A program made the translations under genes and the position numbers. This document shows positions 1 through 9,235 of a stretch of 39,699 nt of DNA, in pieces. Every line of letters begins with the position of its first letter. Position 1 is the stretch's first letter. The notes under the pieces are model-generated. The model did no database searches and was not told where the DNA came from. It saw nothing but the letters and a program-made list of their open reading frames with translations. The stretch covers positions 1-39,699 of the forward strand of contig JANYGZ010000028.1 of assembly GCA_025362235.1 (NCBI GenBank), read 5' to 3'. This DNA comes from Ferruginibacter sp. Lineage in GTDB: Bacteria > Bacteroidota > Bacteroidia > Chitinophagales > Chitinophagaceae.

Positions 1-645
1 TTTAAAAAAATAAAACAGCAGCAAATACAAAATGTAATAATTGATCTGCGCAATAATGGTGGCGGCGATATTAATATGAGTGTATTGCTTACAAAGTATT
101 TACGCAACACCCGTTTTAAAGTTGCAGACAGCGCTTATGCTGTTGCAAAATCATTTAACCCGTATACAAAATATATCAATAAGGGTTTTTGGAGTAATAT
201 TGGTTTAGCCTTTGTAACCAAAAAGAAAGAAGATGGCAATTATCATTTTGGCTATTGGGAGCGGCATTGGTTTTATCCAAAAACCGATAATCATTTTGAT
301 GGCAAAGTGTATATACTAATTGGCGGACTTAGTTTTTCTGCCTCTACCATTTTTTGCAATGCAGTAAAGGGTCAAAGCAATATAACCCTTGCCGGTGAAG
401 AAGCTGGTGGTGGCTGGTATGGAAACAGTGGTTTGCTGATTCCGGATATTACTTTGCCCGAAACAAAATTAAGGGTGCGTTTACCTTTTTTTAAAATAGT
501 GCAGTTTAACCATGCAGACAAAAAGGGATTGGGTGTAGCACCTGATATTTATATAAGGCCAACCGTAGAAGACGTGCGCTACAATGTTGATATAAAAATG
601 AAAACTGTAAAGGGATTAATAAAAGAAAATAACGGTACTAATTAA
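1..645 (+). CDS. S41 family peptidase, C-terminal part (5' end outside window)
   Basis: The reading frame is open from the first base, so the gene starts upstream of the window. The visible 214 residues begin with the S41 (C-terminal processing protease/tricorn) signature VIIDLRNNGGG at residues 12-22 of the fragment. The likely nucleophile region follows in GGLSFSAS, about 80 residues later, with the serine in the SFSAS stretch. Family members are serine proteases acting in the periplasm or on the cell surface; many Bacteroidota paralogues are lipoproteins, but the N-terminus cannot be seen here. An ATG at base 76 lies inside the conserved domain and is not a credible start. The gene converges on the nitrilase gene, with only two bases between the two stop codons. 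Confidence 0.85.
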   Translation, partial: FKKIKQQQIQNVIIDLRNNGGGDINMSVLLTKYLRNTRFKVADSAYAVAKSFNPYTKYINKGFWSNIGLAFVTKKKEDGNYHFGYWERHWFYPKTDNHFDGKVYILIGGLSFSASTIFCNAVKGQSNITLAGEEAGGGWYGNSGLLIPDITLPETKLRVRLPFFKIVQFNHADKKGLGVAPDIYIRPTVEDVRYNVDIKMKTVKGLIKENNGTN

Positions 646-647
646 TC

Positions 648-1436
648 TTATAAATTGATAGTAAAATCATCCGCGTCTTTCCAGAATGGAAACTGCAGCC
701 TTACTTTATTTACTTCTTCTTTTTGCAGGGTAATGGTAAACACATCTTCCTCATCTGCCATGTGGTAAAGTACCTGCCCCATCGGGTCAATCACTAAACT
801 GTTGCCGCTGTAGTTGTTTTTATTATCTTTTCCTATACGGTTTACACCCGCCACATAACACTGGTTTTCTATAGCCCTGGCACATAAAAGTGTTTTCCAT
901 GCATGGCTCCTTCTTTCGGGCCAGTTGGCAACATAAATCAACATATCAAATTCGGTTTCAGTTTCGGTAGATTGCTGCCTGCCCCAAACCGGGAACCTTA
1001 AATCATAACAAATCAGCAGGTTTATTTTCCAGCCTTTTACTGAGGCTATCAGTCTTTTATTGCCTGCTGTAAAATGTTTATCTTCTTCGCCATAGGCAAA
1101 TAAATGACGCTTATCATAGTAGCCATATTGTCCGTTGGGCAGCATCCATATAAGCCGGTTAAAATAGTCGTCATTCTCTTTGATCATAACACTTCCAGTT
1201 ATGATTATTTTATTGTTGGCAGCAATATCCTTCATCCATTGCACGGTTTCGCCTTCCATTGTTTCTGCAAACAATTCCGGCTCCATGCTAAAGCCGGTGG
1301 TAAACATTTCTGGCAGCACCACTATTTCTGTTCTTTCTTCAATAGCATCAATCTTTTCCTTTAGCCGCTGAAGGTTAGCCGCTTTATCTTCCCACCGAAG
1401 GTCTGTTTGTATTATTGTAAGCGTAAGGGACGACAT
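648..1436 (-). CDS. Carbon-nitrogen hydrolase, omega-amidase type
   Basis: This 262-residue protein is a single nitrilase-fold domain of normal length. The catalytic triad is visible: Glu43 in VLPEMFTTGFSM, Lys109 in YYDKRHLF and Cys143 in LLICYDLRFPVW. The TTGFSM and YDLRFPVW context matches the YafV/NIT2 group of omega-amidases, which deamidate alpha-keto acid amides such as 2-oxoglutaramate; that substrate is inferred from the subfamily. There is no signal peptide, so the enzyme is probably cytoplasmic. It looks monocistronic: it converges with the upstream protease gene, and a TAnnTTTG box lies 18 bases before its ATG. Confidence 0.85.
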   Translation of the reverse strand: MSSLTLTIIQTDLRWEDKAANLQRLKEKIDAIEERTEIVVLPEMFTTGFSMEPELFAETMEGETVQWMKDIAANNKIIITGSVMIKENDDYFNRLIWMLPNGQYGYYDKRHLFAYGEEDKHFTAGNKRLIASVKGWKINLLICYDLRFPVWGRQQSTETETEFDMLIYVANWPERRSHAWKTLLCARAIENQCYVAGVNRIGKDNKNNYSGNSLVIDPMGQVLYHMADEEDVFTITLQKEEVNKVRLQFPFWKDADDFTINL

Positions 1437-1453
1437 AAATAATTATTTATACA

Positions 1454-1461
1454 CAAATTTA
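1454..1461 (-). promoter_or_regulatory. Bacteroidota -7 box before the nitrilase gene
   Basis: The minus strand reads TAAATTTG, an exact match to TAnnTTTG, ending 18 bases before the nitrilase ATG. No TTG is seen 17-23 bases upstream for the -33 element, so this rests on the -7 box and its position alone. Confidence 0.4.
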
Positions 1462-1496
1462 CAATAAATTAAAAATGATTAGGTGATTTGAAATAT

Positions 1497-1552
1497 AATG
1501 TTGCTAGACATCTATTTGGATTGATTGTGGTTAACCTAAATCGGAACGAACA
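1497..1552 (+). repeat. Left copy of imperfect direct repeat flanking the DUF488 module
   Basis: This segment aligns by eye with 3356-3415 in the same orientation: about 48 of 60 columns are identical, with four gap positions. Shared blocks in order are AATGTTGCT, ATTTGG, ATTGATT, GTGGT, AACCTA and ACGAACA. The two copies bracket the two genes at 1589-3296 and nothing else. Confidence 0.6.
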
Positions 1553-1588
1553 GTATATGCTTGCCTGATGTAATGTTTATAATTTGAC

Positions 1589-2410
1589 TTAGAATAATGA
1601 TGTTTGAACTATTTTTTTGGGATGAAATGTCCCAATTATTACAAATGGGTTTGGTGCAATTAAATGAAACTCGCGAGTAGTCCCTAAAAATAAATAGAGG
1701 TCTTTCGTTTTTGCAAAATCATCAAAATATTTTGCTTTTACATCTGCGCAAGCTTTGGTTTCATCTCCTTCATGTCGTTTCAAGCTATTCCAATACAAAG
1801 CGCCAATTTCCCAATCTTCAATCATAAGGGTTCTTACAATTCCATCATCACTACTAAATTTGAAAGAAAATTTATACGGAAGTTTTTGTACAACCTCGAA
1901 TGGATTATCAGAGTTTTTGAAAAGGTTTAACTGCTGAGCATTCGCTTTAAGTTTATCTAGTTTTTTCTTATCCCACTCTCGTTCAGCCTTTTCTATTATG
2001 AAGTCTATAACTTCTTTTGGTTTGAATACTGCCAGTGAAGTATATTTCTTTTCATGCTTTGCTTCTGCAATAAGTGCTGTCATATTTGTATGAACATTTT
2101 GCAGAACAATTTCTTTTCTTAATCGCCAACTATCCTCCGTATCTAAATGAGAAAAAATTTTAAATGCTGTTTCGATTGACTTTGGTTTAAAACTTTCTAA
2201 ACGAAAATCCGACGTGTTCCTTTCAAGGTCAACTTCAACCCAATCATATTTACTGTATTGTTTATCGTAATCAAGTTTGCGAAAGGGAATTGGATAAATT
2301 CTTACCCAGCTACCATCCTGTTTAAACCCTGCAGTACAAACAAGTTCATCGTATTTGTTTGAAAGAGTAGGGTAGGTTTTTACTGCAATAAGGATTTTAG
2401 TCAAAGCCAT
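1589..2410 (-). CDS. Uncharacterised 273-residue partner of the DUF488 fusion protein
   Basis: I do not recognise the family. The protein is soluble, without signal peptide or membrane segments. It starts with a beta-rich stretch (KILIAVKTYPTLSNKYDE, then WVRIYPIPFRKL), has a charged helical middle at about residues 115-165, and ends with a second hydrophobic, beta-rich part (LYLFLGTTREFHLIAPNPF). Its ATG lies one base after the TGA of the upstream gene (TGATATG), so the two are almost certainly translationally coupled and made together. With a SocA/Panacea-like plus DUF488 partner, it could be the effector or substrate-recognition half of a two-gene stress or defence module, but nothing in its sequence shows an enzymatic motif I can name. 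Confidence 0.75.
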   Translation of the reverse strand: MALTKILIAVKTYPTLSNKYDELVCTAGFKQDGSWVRIYPIPFRKLDYDKQYSKYDWVEVDLERNTSDFRLESFKPKSIETAFKIFSHLDTEDSWRLRKEIVLQNVHTNMTALIAEAKHEKKYTSLAVFKPKEVIDFIIEKAEREWDKKKLDKLKANAQQLNLFKNSDNPFEVVQKLPYKFSFKFSSDDGIVRTLMIEDWEIGALYWNSLKRHEGDETKACADVKAKYFDDFAKTKDLYLFLGTTREFHLIAPNPFVIIGTFHPKKIVQTSLF

Positions 2411-2411
2411 A

Positions 2412-3296
2412 TCAAATATGTTTTAATTCATAATTCCATTCAGGAAGATTTGTAATGGCTTCTGCTAAATACTTTCTGTGGCATTGGCAAATATTTGCTT
2501 CAAAACAAGTTAAAGCAATTCGTTTTTTTTGCTTAAGTAAATTAAAAATTTGGTCTTGGTAACTTGTTGTTGTCTTTAAATTTGTTTTCTTGTATATCTC
2601 AAAAAGTTTGTCGTAGTCTGATTGCGAATTTAATTCTTGTCTTTGGCCTGATTGGATACCGACTTCTGGTATGTGTAAATATTCAATATCAAGACTTGAA
2701 CAGAAGTTTTTTAACTGGGTCCTGGAAAAACCAAATTTCATGCTTAAAGGATTATTCCGAACATCGACTAAAACTTTGACGTCATTTTTAATTAACCGGT
2801 TTAGGTATTCTTCAAGTGAAATTCCTTCGTAACCAATGGTAAATAAAATTGTTTTATTGCTTTTAGGTTTTGCTTTTAAAACCTTTAAATATTGTTCGGC
2901 AGTTAAAATTTCCTTGGCTTTAATACTATTAATTGCAAAGTATTGATAATTTAAATAAGTCAATTTCATTAAAGAATTTGAGCTTAACTTACCATATGTG
3001 TTTTTTATATCAGTAAGTATTTTCTTATCAGTTTCGGTTAGGGTTGTAACATAATTAATCTTATCAAGTTTTGTAAAGCTAATATTGTCCTCTGATAACA
3101 AGCCGTGTCCTACCATAGCTCTTAAGTCAGCATTTGCTGAAAATGAATAGCAACCATAATGGTAGGGAACAAAGTCGTAGCCTGGTTTTGTTTGCTTAAT
3201 TGCAAATAAGAAAAGCAGTTTTTGCAAGGATATTTTAGGTAGATTCCCGTCAAAGGCCTGCATTAAAGCTAATATGATTTTCCGTCTGTAAAACAT
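2412..3296 (-). CDS. SocA/Panacea-like N-terminal domain fused to DUF488
   Basis: Two domains are visible in 294 residues. Residues 1-140 resemble the SocA/Panacea (DUF4065-like) fold: LQKLLFLFA at 24-32, then PYHYGCYSF near 45-52 and a hydrophobic GLL-containing helix. Residues 149-294 are a DUF488 domain with TIGYEG at 153-158, DVRNNPLS near 178-185 and the cysteine/histidine cluster CFEANICQCHR at 264-274. DUF488 has no established biochemical activity that I know of. Panacea domains are known in antitoxins that neutralise unrelated toxins. The gene is first in a two-gene unit with the downstream 273-residue gene, one base away. A regulatory or sensing role is inferred from the N-terminal domain only. 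Confidence 0.75.
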   Translation of the reverse strand: MFYRRKIILALMQAFDGNLPKISLQKLLFLFAIKQTKPGYDFVPYHYGCYSFSANADLRAMVGHGLLSEDNISFTKLDKINYVTTLTETDKKILTDIKNTYGKLSSNSLMKLTYLNYQYFAINSIKAKEILTAEQYLKVLKAKPKSNKTILFTIGYEGISLEEYLNRLIKNDVKVLVDVRNNPLSMKFGFSRTQLKNFCSSLDIEYLHIPEVGIQSGQRQELNSQSDYDKLFEIYKKTNLKTTTSYQDQIFNLLKQKKRIALTCFEANICQCHRKYLAEAITNLPEWNYELKHI

Positions 3297-3355
3297 ACTG
3301 CAATGTTACTAAAATTAGTTGTTAAGGCATAACAGATAATGAATGGTCAGTAATG

Positions 3356-3415
3356 AATGTTGCTTAATATTCATTTGGGATTGATTTGTGGTGAACCTAT
3401 AAATCAGGACGAACA
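3356..3415 (+). repeat. Right copy of imperfect direct repeat flanking the DUF488 module
   Basis: This is the same-orientation partner of 1497-1552, at about 80 percent identity. It lies about 60 bases upstream of the start codon of the SocA/DUF488 gene. It could be an old duplication, a target-site or att-like scar, or a dispersed intergenic repeat; the sequence alone does not decide. Confidence 0.6.
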
Positions 3416-3431
3416 TTTTGCGAAGTAATAC

Positions 3432-3821
3432 TCACTCTCGATTTTCAGCAATTATTTTATTTACAGGTTCTATTCCCGAAACGATATCTTCATTGCCTTT
3501 AAATATGCTTGTTTCAATATTTCCGTTATTAAATACTTCGATTTCTATTCTTGCACCGACAACAGTTAAACAAATCATTATTGTATCCTCTCTATACTTT
3601 TCTAATCTATAATGAATTTTTGCGGCATCCAGATCTTGAAGTATTTTATAAAGAGGATGTGAGATGGACTTACTTTGGAAAAGCTGTTTTGCTATATATC
3701 CCATAACATACTCCGGAGAAGTTGTTAGTTTAATATCCTCGTTTTCAATAAGTTCATTGATTGCCTTTTCAAGAATGCTCCATTCTTTTGATGATTGGTA
3801 TTCACTATAAGGAAATTCCAT
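3432..3821 (-). CDS. Conserved-looking hypothetical protein, 129 residues
   Basis: The frame is open from a TTG at 3899, but the ATG at 3821, giving MEFPYSEYQSSKEW, is the better start because the extra N-terminus looks like translated leader and a TAAATTTG box lies at 3913-3906. The protein is soluble. It has an N-terminal helical half (KEWSILEKAINELIENEDI, then EYVMGYIAKQL) and a C-terminal beta-rich half (TIMICLTVVGARIEIEVFNNG). I do not recognise a family with confidence. It stands alone, upstream of the right direct repeat and on the same strand as the DUF488 pair, with no partner gene next to it. Confidence 0.55.
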   Translation of the reverse strand: MEFPYSEYQSSKEWSILEKAINELIENEDIKLTTSPEYVMGYIAKQLFQSKSISHPLYKILQDLDAAKIHYRLEKYREDTIMICLTVVGARIEIEVFNNGNIETSIFKGNEDIVSGIEPVNKIIAENRE

Positions 3822-3899
3822 ATTAAATATTTTTAGACGTTTTTTGATATTTTGCAAAAAAGTTATTCCTGTCAATACTAAAATATCTGCAATCCTCAA

Positions 3900-4235
3900 C
3901 TAATCCAAATTTAATTTTTACACTCATTTGTGTGATATATAAATGTTTTGTTTACTGTTCAAACCAATTGTAACAACAGACCATAGAAGAATTCTACAAA
4001 CGTAAATTCAACATCTTCTTTAAAAGCATGTGCAAATAAGTCAGTTGAAGTTTAGGAGTATGTGAATTAACTAGTTTTAATGATTGTTCAAATTGGATTG
4101 CAAATCCTTCTTCTGATAATAAGTGGATTGTTTTTATTTCTTATATTACATACGAAAAGCAAAGCCATTTATTTAGTAAACAGGTTGCTTTTGTAAACTA
4201 TTCAGTTCAATAATTAAATAATCAAAACGACTGCT
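3900..4235. other. Intergenic region between divergent genes
   Basis: These 336 bases separate the minus-strand hypothetical gene from the plus-strand oxidoreductase gene. A TAAATTTG box on the minus strand (3913-3906) is the only exact TAnnTTTG match I see, and it lacks a -33 TTG. No clear plus-strand promoter, hairpin or small gene was found; the stretch is AT-rich without obvious repeats. Confidence 0.5.
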
Positions 4236-5630
4236 ATGTCAAATCAAGAATCCCGTAGAAAATTTCTACAACAAATTGGCGCTGCCACATTAATAACAGC
4301 TGCTTCGCCTTTACAATCGCTTGCTGCCCGGCAAAAGGCAGAAGAAAGAATTTTATTTTATGAAAGAAAAATATCCGCTGGTGATAAAATCCGGCTGGGT
4401 GTAATTGGCTTTGGCGTGCAAGGCCACTTCGATTTAGAAACGGCTTTAAAAGTTCCCGGTATAGAACTTGCTGGTATTTGCGATCTGTATATCGGCAGAT
4501 TAGACAATGCAAAAGAAATGTATGGTAAAGATTTGTACACCACCAGGAACTATAAAGAGTTATTAAGCAAAACTGATATTGATGCCGTTATTATTGCCAC
4601 AACAGATTGCTGGCACTCCCGCATAACCATCGATGCTTTAGCCAAAGGAAAACATGTTTATTGTGAAAAGCCAATGGTATATAAAATTGACCAGGGCCAT
4701 GGCGTAATTGATGCGCAAAAGAAATACGGAAAAGTGTTACAGGTAGGCAGCCAGCGTGTAAGTAGTATTGGGTTGGCTAAAGCCAAAGAATTATTAGCTG
4801 CCGGCGAAATTGGAAAATTAAACATGGTAAATGCTGTATACGACAGGCAGGGATCAATAGGTGCATGGGAATACACCATACCTAAAGATGCAAGCCCCGA
4901 AACAGTAGACTGGGATGTATTTATTGAAGCCACAGAAAAAATGGCTTTTGATGCAAAGAAATTTTTCTGGTGGCGGGCGTATAAAGAAGTAGGTACTGGT
5001 GTAGCCGGAGATTTGTTCATTCACTTATTGAGTGGTACTCATTTTATTACCAACTCCAAAGGGCCCCAAACTATTTATAGTTCTGGCCAGATCAGTTATT
5101 GGAAAGATGGGCGAAACATGCCGGATGTAATGGCCGGCGTAATGCAATACGGCGAAACACCCGAACACCCTGTTTTTCAATTAACCCTGCAGGTTAATTT
5201 TATCAGTGGAACCGGGGGCCAGGAAGTAATCAGGCTGGTAGGTTCTGAAGGGGTGATGGATGTAAAAGGAAATGATATCACTATTCGTCATAGCCTTATG
5301 CCGGAAGCTCCGGGATTTGGCGGCTACGATTCATTGTTTACTTTCTCCAAGAGCATGAAGGATGAGATGCAAAAAGACTATGATGCAAAATGGACAGCTG
5401 CGCAGAGAAAAAGACCAAGCAAAGCGGATGTCACCTTCAAAGCTCCACAGAATTATGATGAACACCTTGATCATTTTACCAATTTCTTTGATTCCATCAG
5501 AACAGGCAAACCGGTTGTAGAAGATGCTATGTTTGGCTTCAGGGCAGCGGCACCTGCTTTATCCTGCAATGAAAGTTATTTTAAAAAGAAAATTATTAAT
5601 TGGGACCCGGTAAATATGAAACTGGTATAA
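4236..5630 (+). CDS. Gfo/Idh/MocA family oxidoreductase with Tat signal
   Basis: This 464-residue protein begins with a twin-arginine signal (SRRKFLQQIGAATLI at residues 6-20), so it is probably exported folded with its nucleotide cofactor. A Rossmann domain follows, with GVIGFGVQGH at 65-74, and the family EKP motif is at 144-146. The C-terminal half is the usual alpha/beta substrate domain. Family members oxidise or reduce sugars, inositols and sugar acids with NAD(P); secreted Bacteroidota members usually act on glycan-derived sugars, but the substrate cannot be read from the sequence. The gene is followed by a terminator-like hairpin and then a sulfatase gene on the same strand, which suggests a shared interest in glycan breakdown but separate transcription. 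Confidence 0.88.
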   Translation: MSNQESRRKFLQQIGAATLITAASPLQSLAARQKAEERILFYERKISAGDKIRLGVIGFGVQGHFDLETALKVPGIELAGICDLYIGRLDNAKEMYGKDLYTTRNYKELLSKTDIDAVIIATTDCWHSRITIDALAKGKHVYCEKPMVYKIDQGHGVIDAQKKYGKVLQVGSQRVSSIGLAKAKELLAAGEIGKLNMVNAVYDRQGSIGAWEYTIPKDASPETVDWDVFIEATEKMAFDAKKFFWWRAYKEVGTGVAGDLFIHLLSGTHFITNSKGPQTIYSSGQISYWKDGRNMPDVMAGVMQYGETPEHPVFQLTLQVNFISGTGGQEVIRLVGSEGVMDVKGNDITIRHSLMPEAPGFGGYDSLFTFSKSMKDEMQKDYDAKWTAAQRKRPSKADVTFKAPQNYDEHLDHFTNFFDSIRTGKPVVEDAMFGFRAAAPALSCNESYFKKKIINWDPVNMKLV

Positions 5631-5649
5631 AACTTTTCAAACTTATAAT

Positions 5650-5679
5650 AAAAAAAAGCCTGCAGTGCAAGCCTTTTTT
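5650..5679 (+). terminator. Imperfect terminator hairpin after the oxidoreductase gene
   Basis: A-tract, GCCTGCA, TGCAAGCC and T-tract form an imperfect stem with two mismatches, starting about 20 bases after the stop codon and ending in six Ts. The symmetry of A- and T-tracts would let it work on either strand. Confidence 0.5.
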
Positions 5680-5841
5680 ATTTGCTGATTATTTAGTGCT
5701 CCAAAGTCTGCGTTTAAGACAATCGTTTACATGGCTTTTAGTTGTAAATTGTTGTTCCATTATTCTGGTTTAATACTCCTTAAACAGCTGCCTTGAGTAA
5801 TCATCCTGGCAGATGATTGTATCATTGCAAATAACTACAAA

Positions 5842-7365
5842 ATGAAACCTTTTCTATCATTCCCTTTTGTATTGCTTTTTTTAAATTGTTGCATTTTTGG
5901 GCAACAAAAACAGTTGCCCAATATCATATTAGTTGTTGCTGACGATCTCGGTTACAGTGATCTTTCCTCCTACGGTAATACAGCTATTCATACACCCAAC
6001 ATTGATGCATTAGGTAAGGAGGGGGTGAGGTTTACGCAGGCATATGTAACTGCGCCCATTTGTTCACCGTCACGAATGAGTATTTTTACCGGCAGGTACC
6101 AGCAGAGGTTTGGTTGTGAGTTTATGCCTTACGACAGGCTGCATCCATCCGTTAGAAAAAATATTGAAAAAGGTATTTTCTCACTGCATAAAAAAGCGGG
6201 AGACATTACCTCGCTAAAGCCCAATCTTCTTCTTAACCGGTCAGCGTATATCACTGATTTGCCTGCTACAGAAATCACAATGGCTGAATTATTAAAAAAG
6301 CAGGGCTACGCAACAGCATTGGTAGGTAAATGGAATCTTAATACCTCTCCCGGTAAATTTCCGGATCAGCGTGGATACGATTACGCATATTATTTTGACG
6401 GAGCGCTTACCAAGTATGTAGATGATCCCGTAGATACAAGCAAATATATCAACTGGCATTTGCCCTGGGCTTTTTCTGAATTTGCGGCCTGGGCTCCACG
6501 GTATGGATCTACGGCTATCATAGAAGGAAGAAAAGTTGTGAAGGATACAGGTTACCTAACCTTTTCGTTTGCCAATAAAAGCATTGACTTTATTGAAAAA
6601 AATAAGGATCATCCATTTTTTCTTACCCTTACTTTTAATGCACCACACGATCCTTTCCAGGTTCCCAAAAATTATTTTGACCGTATAAAAGGAGTACCAG
6701 ATTCAACAAAACGTGTTTATTATGGCATGATTGAAGCGTTAGACGATGCTGTTGGCAGCGTAATGAATAAGTTAACAAAAGAAGGCTTGTTAGAAAATAC
6801 CATTGTATTTTTTATTAGTGATAATGGTGGGGCAACCTATACAAGAGCTACAGACAATGCGCCTTTACGTGGCGGTAAATGCACCCATTTTGATGGCGGC
6901 CTTTTGGTTCCTTTTTTTATCAGGTACCCGGCAGCAATAAAACCTTCGCAGGTATATAACTATGCAGTATCATCACTCGATATATTTTCAACCATAGCAG
7001 CAATCAGCGGCGCTACGCTTTCTGCAGACAGGGCCTATGACGGAGTGAATATCCTGCCCTATCTTTCTTCCGATACCCTGTTGCCGCACAAAAGTTTCTA
7101 TTGGAGAAATGGTTATTCAAAAGCAATCAGGATTGGCGATTGGAAATTATATGTGAATGAAAAAAACAAAGTGACCTACCTGTTTAATATTGCCCAAGAC
7201 CGTGATGAGAAACACGATCTCTCTTCAAGCAGGCCCTATAAATTAAAAGAATTGAATGAAGCCTTGCGTCAGTGGGAAAAAAATAATACGATCAAACCTT
7301 TATGGCCCAGCGGCGCAGGTGTTTTGATTAACGTAAATGGAAAACGTTTTCATTTTCCTACCTGA
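5842..7365 (+). CDS. Arylsulfatase-type sulfatase (family S1), exported
   Basis: The 507-residue protein has a hydrophobic signal sequence (residues 1-20). Mature sulfatase features are present: the metal-binding pair in VVADDLGYSD (Asp34, Asp35), the formylglycine motif CSPSR with Cys74 followed by MSIFTGR, and FISDNGG in the middle, which carries further metal ligands. Length is normal for the family. The cysteine-type motif means activation by a formylglycine-generating enzyme (or anSME), which is not in this window. It hydrolyses a sulfate ester in the periplasm or outside the cell; whether on a glycan or a small molecule is not visible. It follows the Tat-exported oxidoreductase gene, the usual company of glycan-desulfating genes in Bacteroidota, although no SusC/SusD pair is nearby. 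Confidence 0.88.
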   Translation: MKPFLSFPFVLLFLNCCIFGQQKQLPNIILVVADDLGYSDLSSYGNTAIHTPNIDALGKEGVRFTQAYVTAPICSPSRMSIFTGRYQQRFGCEFMPYDRLHPSVRKNIEKGIFSLHKKAGDITSLKPNLLLNRSAYITDLPATEITMAELLKKQGYATALVGKWNLNTSPGKFPDQRGYDYAYYFDGALTKYVDDPVDTSKYINWHLPWAFSEFAAWAPRYGSTAIIEGRKVVKDTGYLTFSFANKSIDFIEKNKDHPFFLTLTFNAPHDPFQVPKNYFDRIKGVPDSTKRVYYGMIEALDDAVGSVMNKLTKEGLLENTIVFFISDNGGATYTRATDNAPLRGGKCTHFDGGLLVPFFIRYPAAIKPSQVYNYAVSSLDIFSTIAAISGATLSADRAYDGVNILPYLSSDTLLPHKSFYWRNGYSKAIRIGDWKLYVNEKNKVTYLFNIAQDRDEKHDLSSSRPYKLKELNEALRQWEKNNTIKPLWPSGAGVLINVNGKRFHFPT

Positions 7366-7523
7366 GCAGAATCTGCATTTATCCTGTCTTTAATTTTTTC
7401 TTTGCTTCATTGTAATTGACCGGAAAATTACTCATCCTCAAAAAGTAACAAGGAGACACAAGTCGAGATCCCTGCCGCTGTTGATAAAATAACAGGAGAA
7501 AAATAAATGTTTGAATTTCGTAA

Positions 7524-8591
<1,068 letters not shown>

Positions 8592-8727
8592 CATCAAAAA
8601 TTTACTTAGTTTCATGCCAGTTTATTTACTCGACATTTTTGACATTATTATCAAAGTTCCCGGGTTGAAAAATCCATTAAGTATTACTATTTTTATTGAC
8701 ATTTATAAACAAACAAATACGGATAAA

Positions 8728-9147
8728 ATGAATATAAAAAGGTCAACCACCCGCCCCAAATTATTTCAAGTGCTTACTGTATGTATGCTCACACTATTTT
8801 ATTGTGGAAACGTTTTTGCCCAGGAAAAAAGCCAAATGGTTCGACTGGCAAAACTCGTAATCGATTCAGCTCAGCTGGAAAGTTATAAAGCGTTCCTTAA
8901 GGAGGAAATTGAAACGTCTCTGCGCATTGAGCCAAGGGTAATTACTTTATATGCTGTGTCTGAAAAAGATCATCCAACCCATATCACTATTTTGGAAATT
9001 TATGCTGATACCCTTGCGTACAAAGCACATGTGCAAACGCCTCATTTTATAAAGTACAAAAATGGTACAAAGGAAATGGTTAAGTCACTTGAACTTGTTG
9101 CGGCTGACCCCATCGTACCTGGGCTTCAAATAAAGAGAGGCATGTAA
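8728..9147 (+). CDS. Exported antibiotic-biosynthesis-monooxygenase (ABM) fold protein
   Basis: The ATG at 8728 gives a signal peptide (basic start, hydrophobic core VLTVCMLTLFYCG, cleavage near VFAQ), so I prefer it to an upstream frame extension from 8545. The mature part of about 105 residues fits a single ABM/quinol monooxygenase-like ferredoxin fold: MVRLAKLVIDSAQLESYKAFL, EIETSLRIEPRVITLYAV, ITILEIYAD and a final HFIKYKN helix. Family members are cofactor-free monooxygenases or heme-degrading enzymes acting as dimers. An exported form is less common, and its substrate is unknown. A bidirectional terminator follows 40 bases after the stop. Confidence 0.75.
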   Translation: MNIKRSTTRPKLFQVLTVCMLTLFYCGNVFAQEKSQMVRLAKLVIDSAQLESYKAFLKEEIETSLRIEPRVITLYAVSEKDHPTHITILEIYADTLAYKAHVQTPHFIKYKNGTKEMVKSLELVAADPIVPGLQIKRGM

Positions 9148-9187
9148 ACTATTTATTGATCGTATTCTGGCAGTAACTGCCGAAATA

Positions 9188-9219
9188 AAAAACGCTGCTT
9201 ATTTCTAAACAGCGTTTTT
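9188..9219. terminator. Bidirectional terminator between convergent genes
   Basis: AAAAACGCTG at 9188-9197 and CAGCGTTTTT at 9210-9219 form a perfect 10-bp stem with a 12-base loop. A- and T-tracts are on the correct sides for both strands, so it can serve the ABM gene (plus) and rhlE (minus). Confidence 0.85.
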
Positions 9220-9235
9220 ATTATTTGCAAAAATT

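Noticed and set aside
4020..4235. A plus-strand promoter for the Gfo/Idh/MocA gene.
   Set aside because: Only partial matches such as TGCTTTTG are present; none has TAnnTTTG with a spaced TTG.
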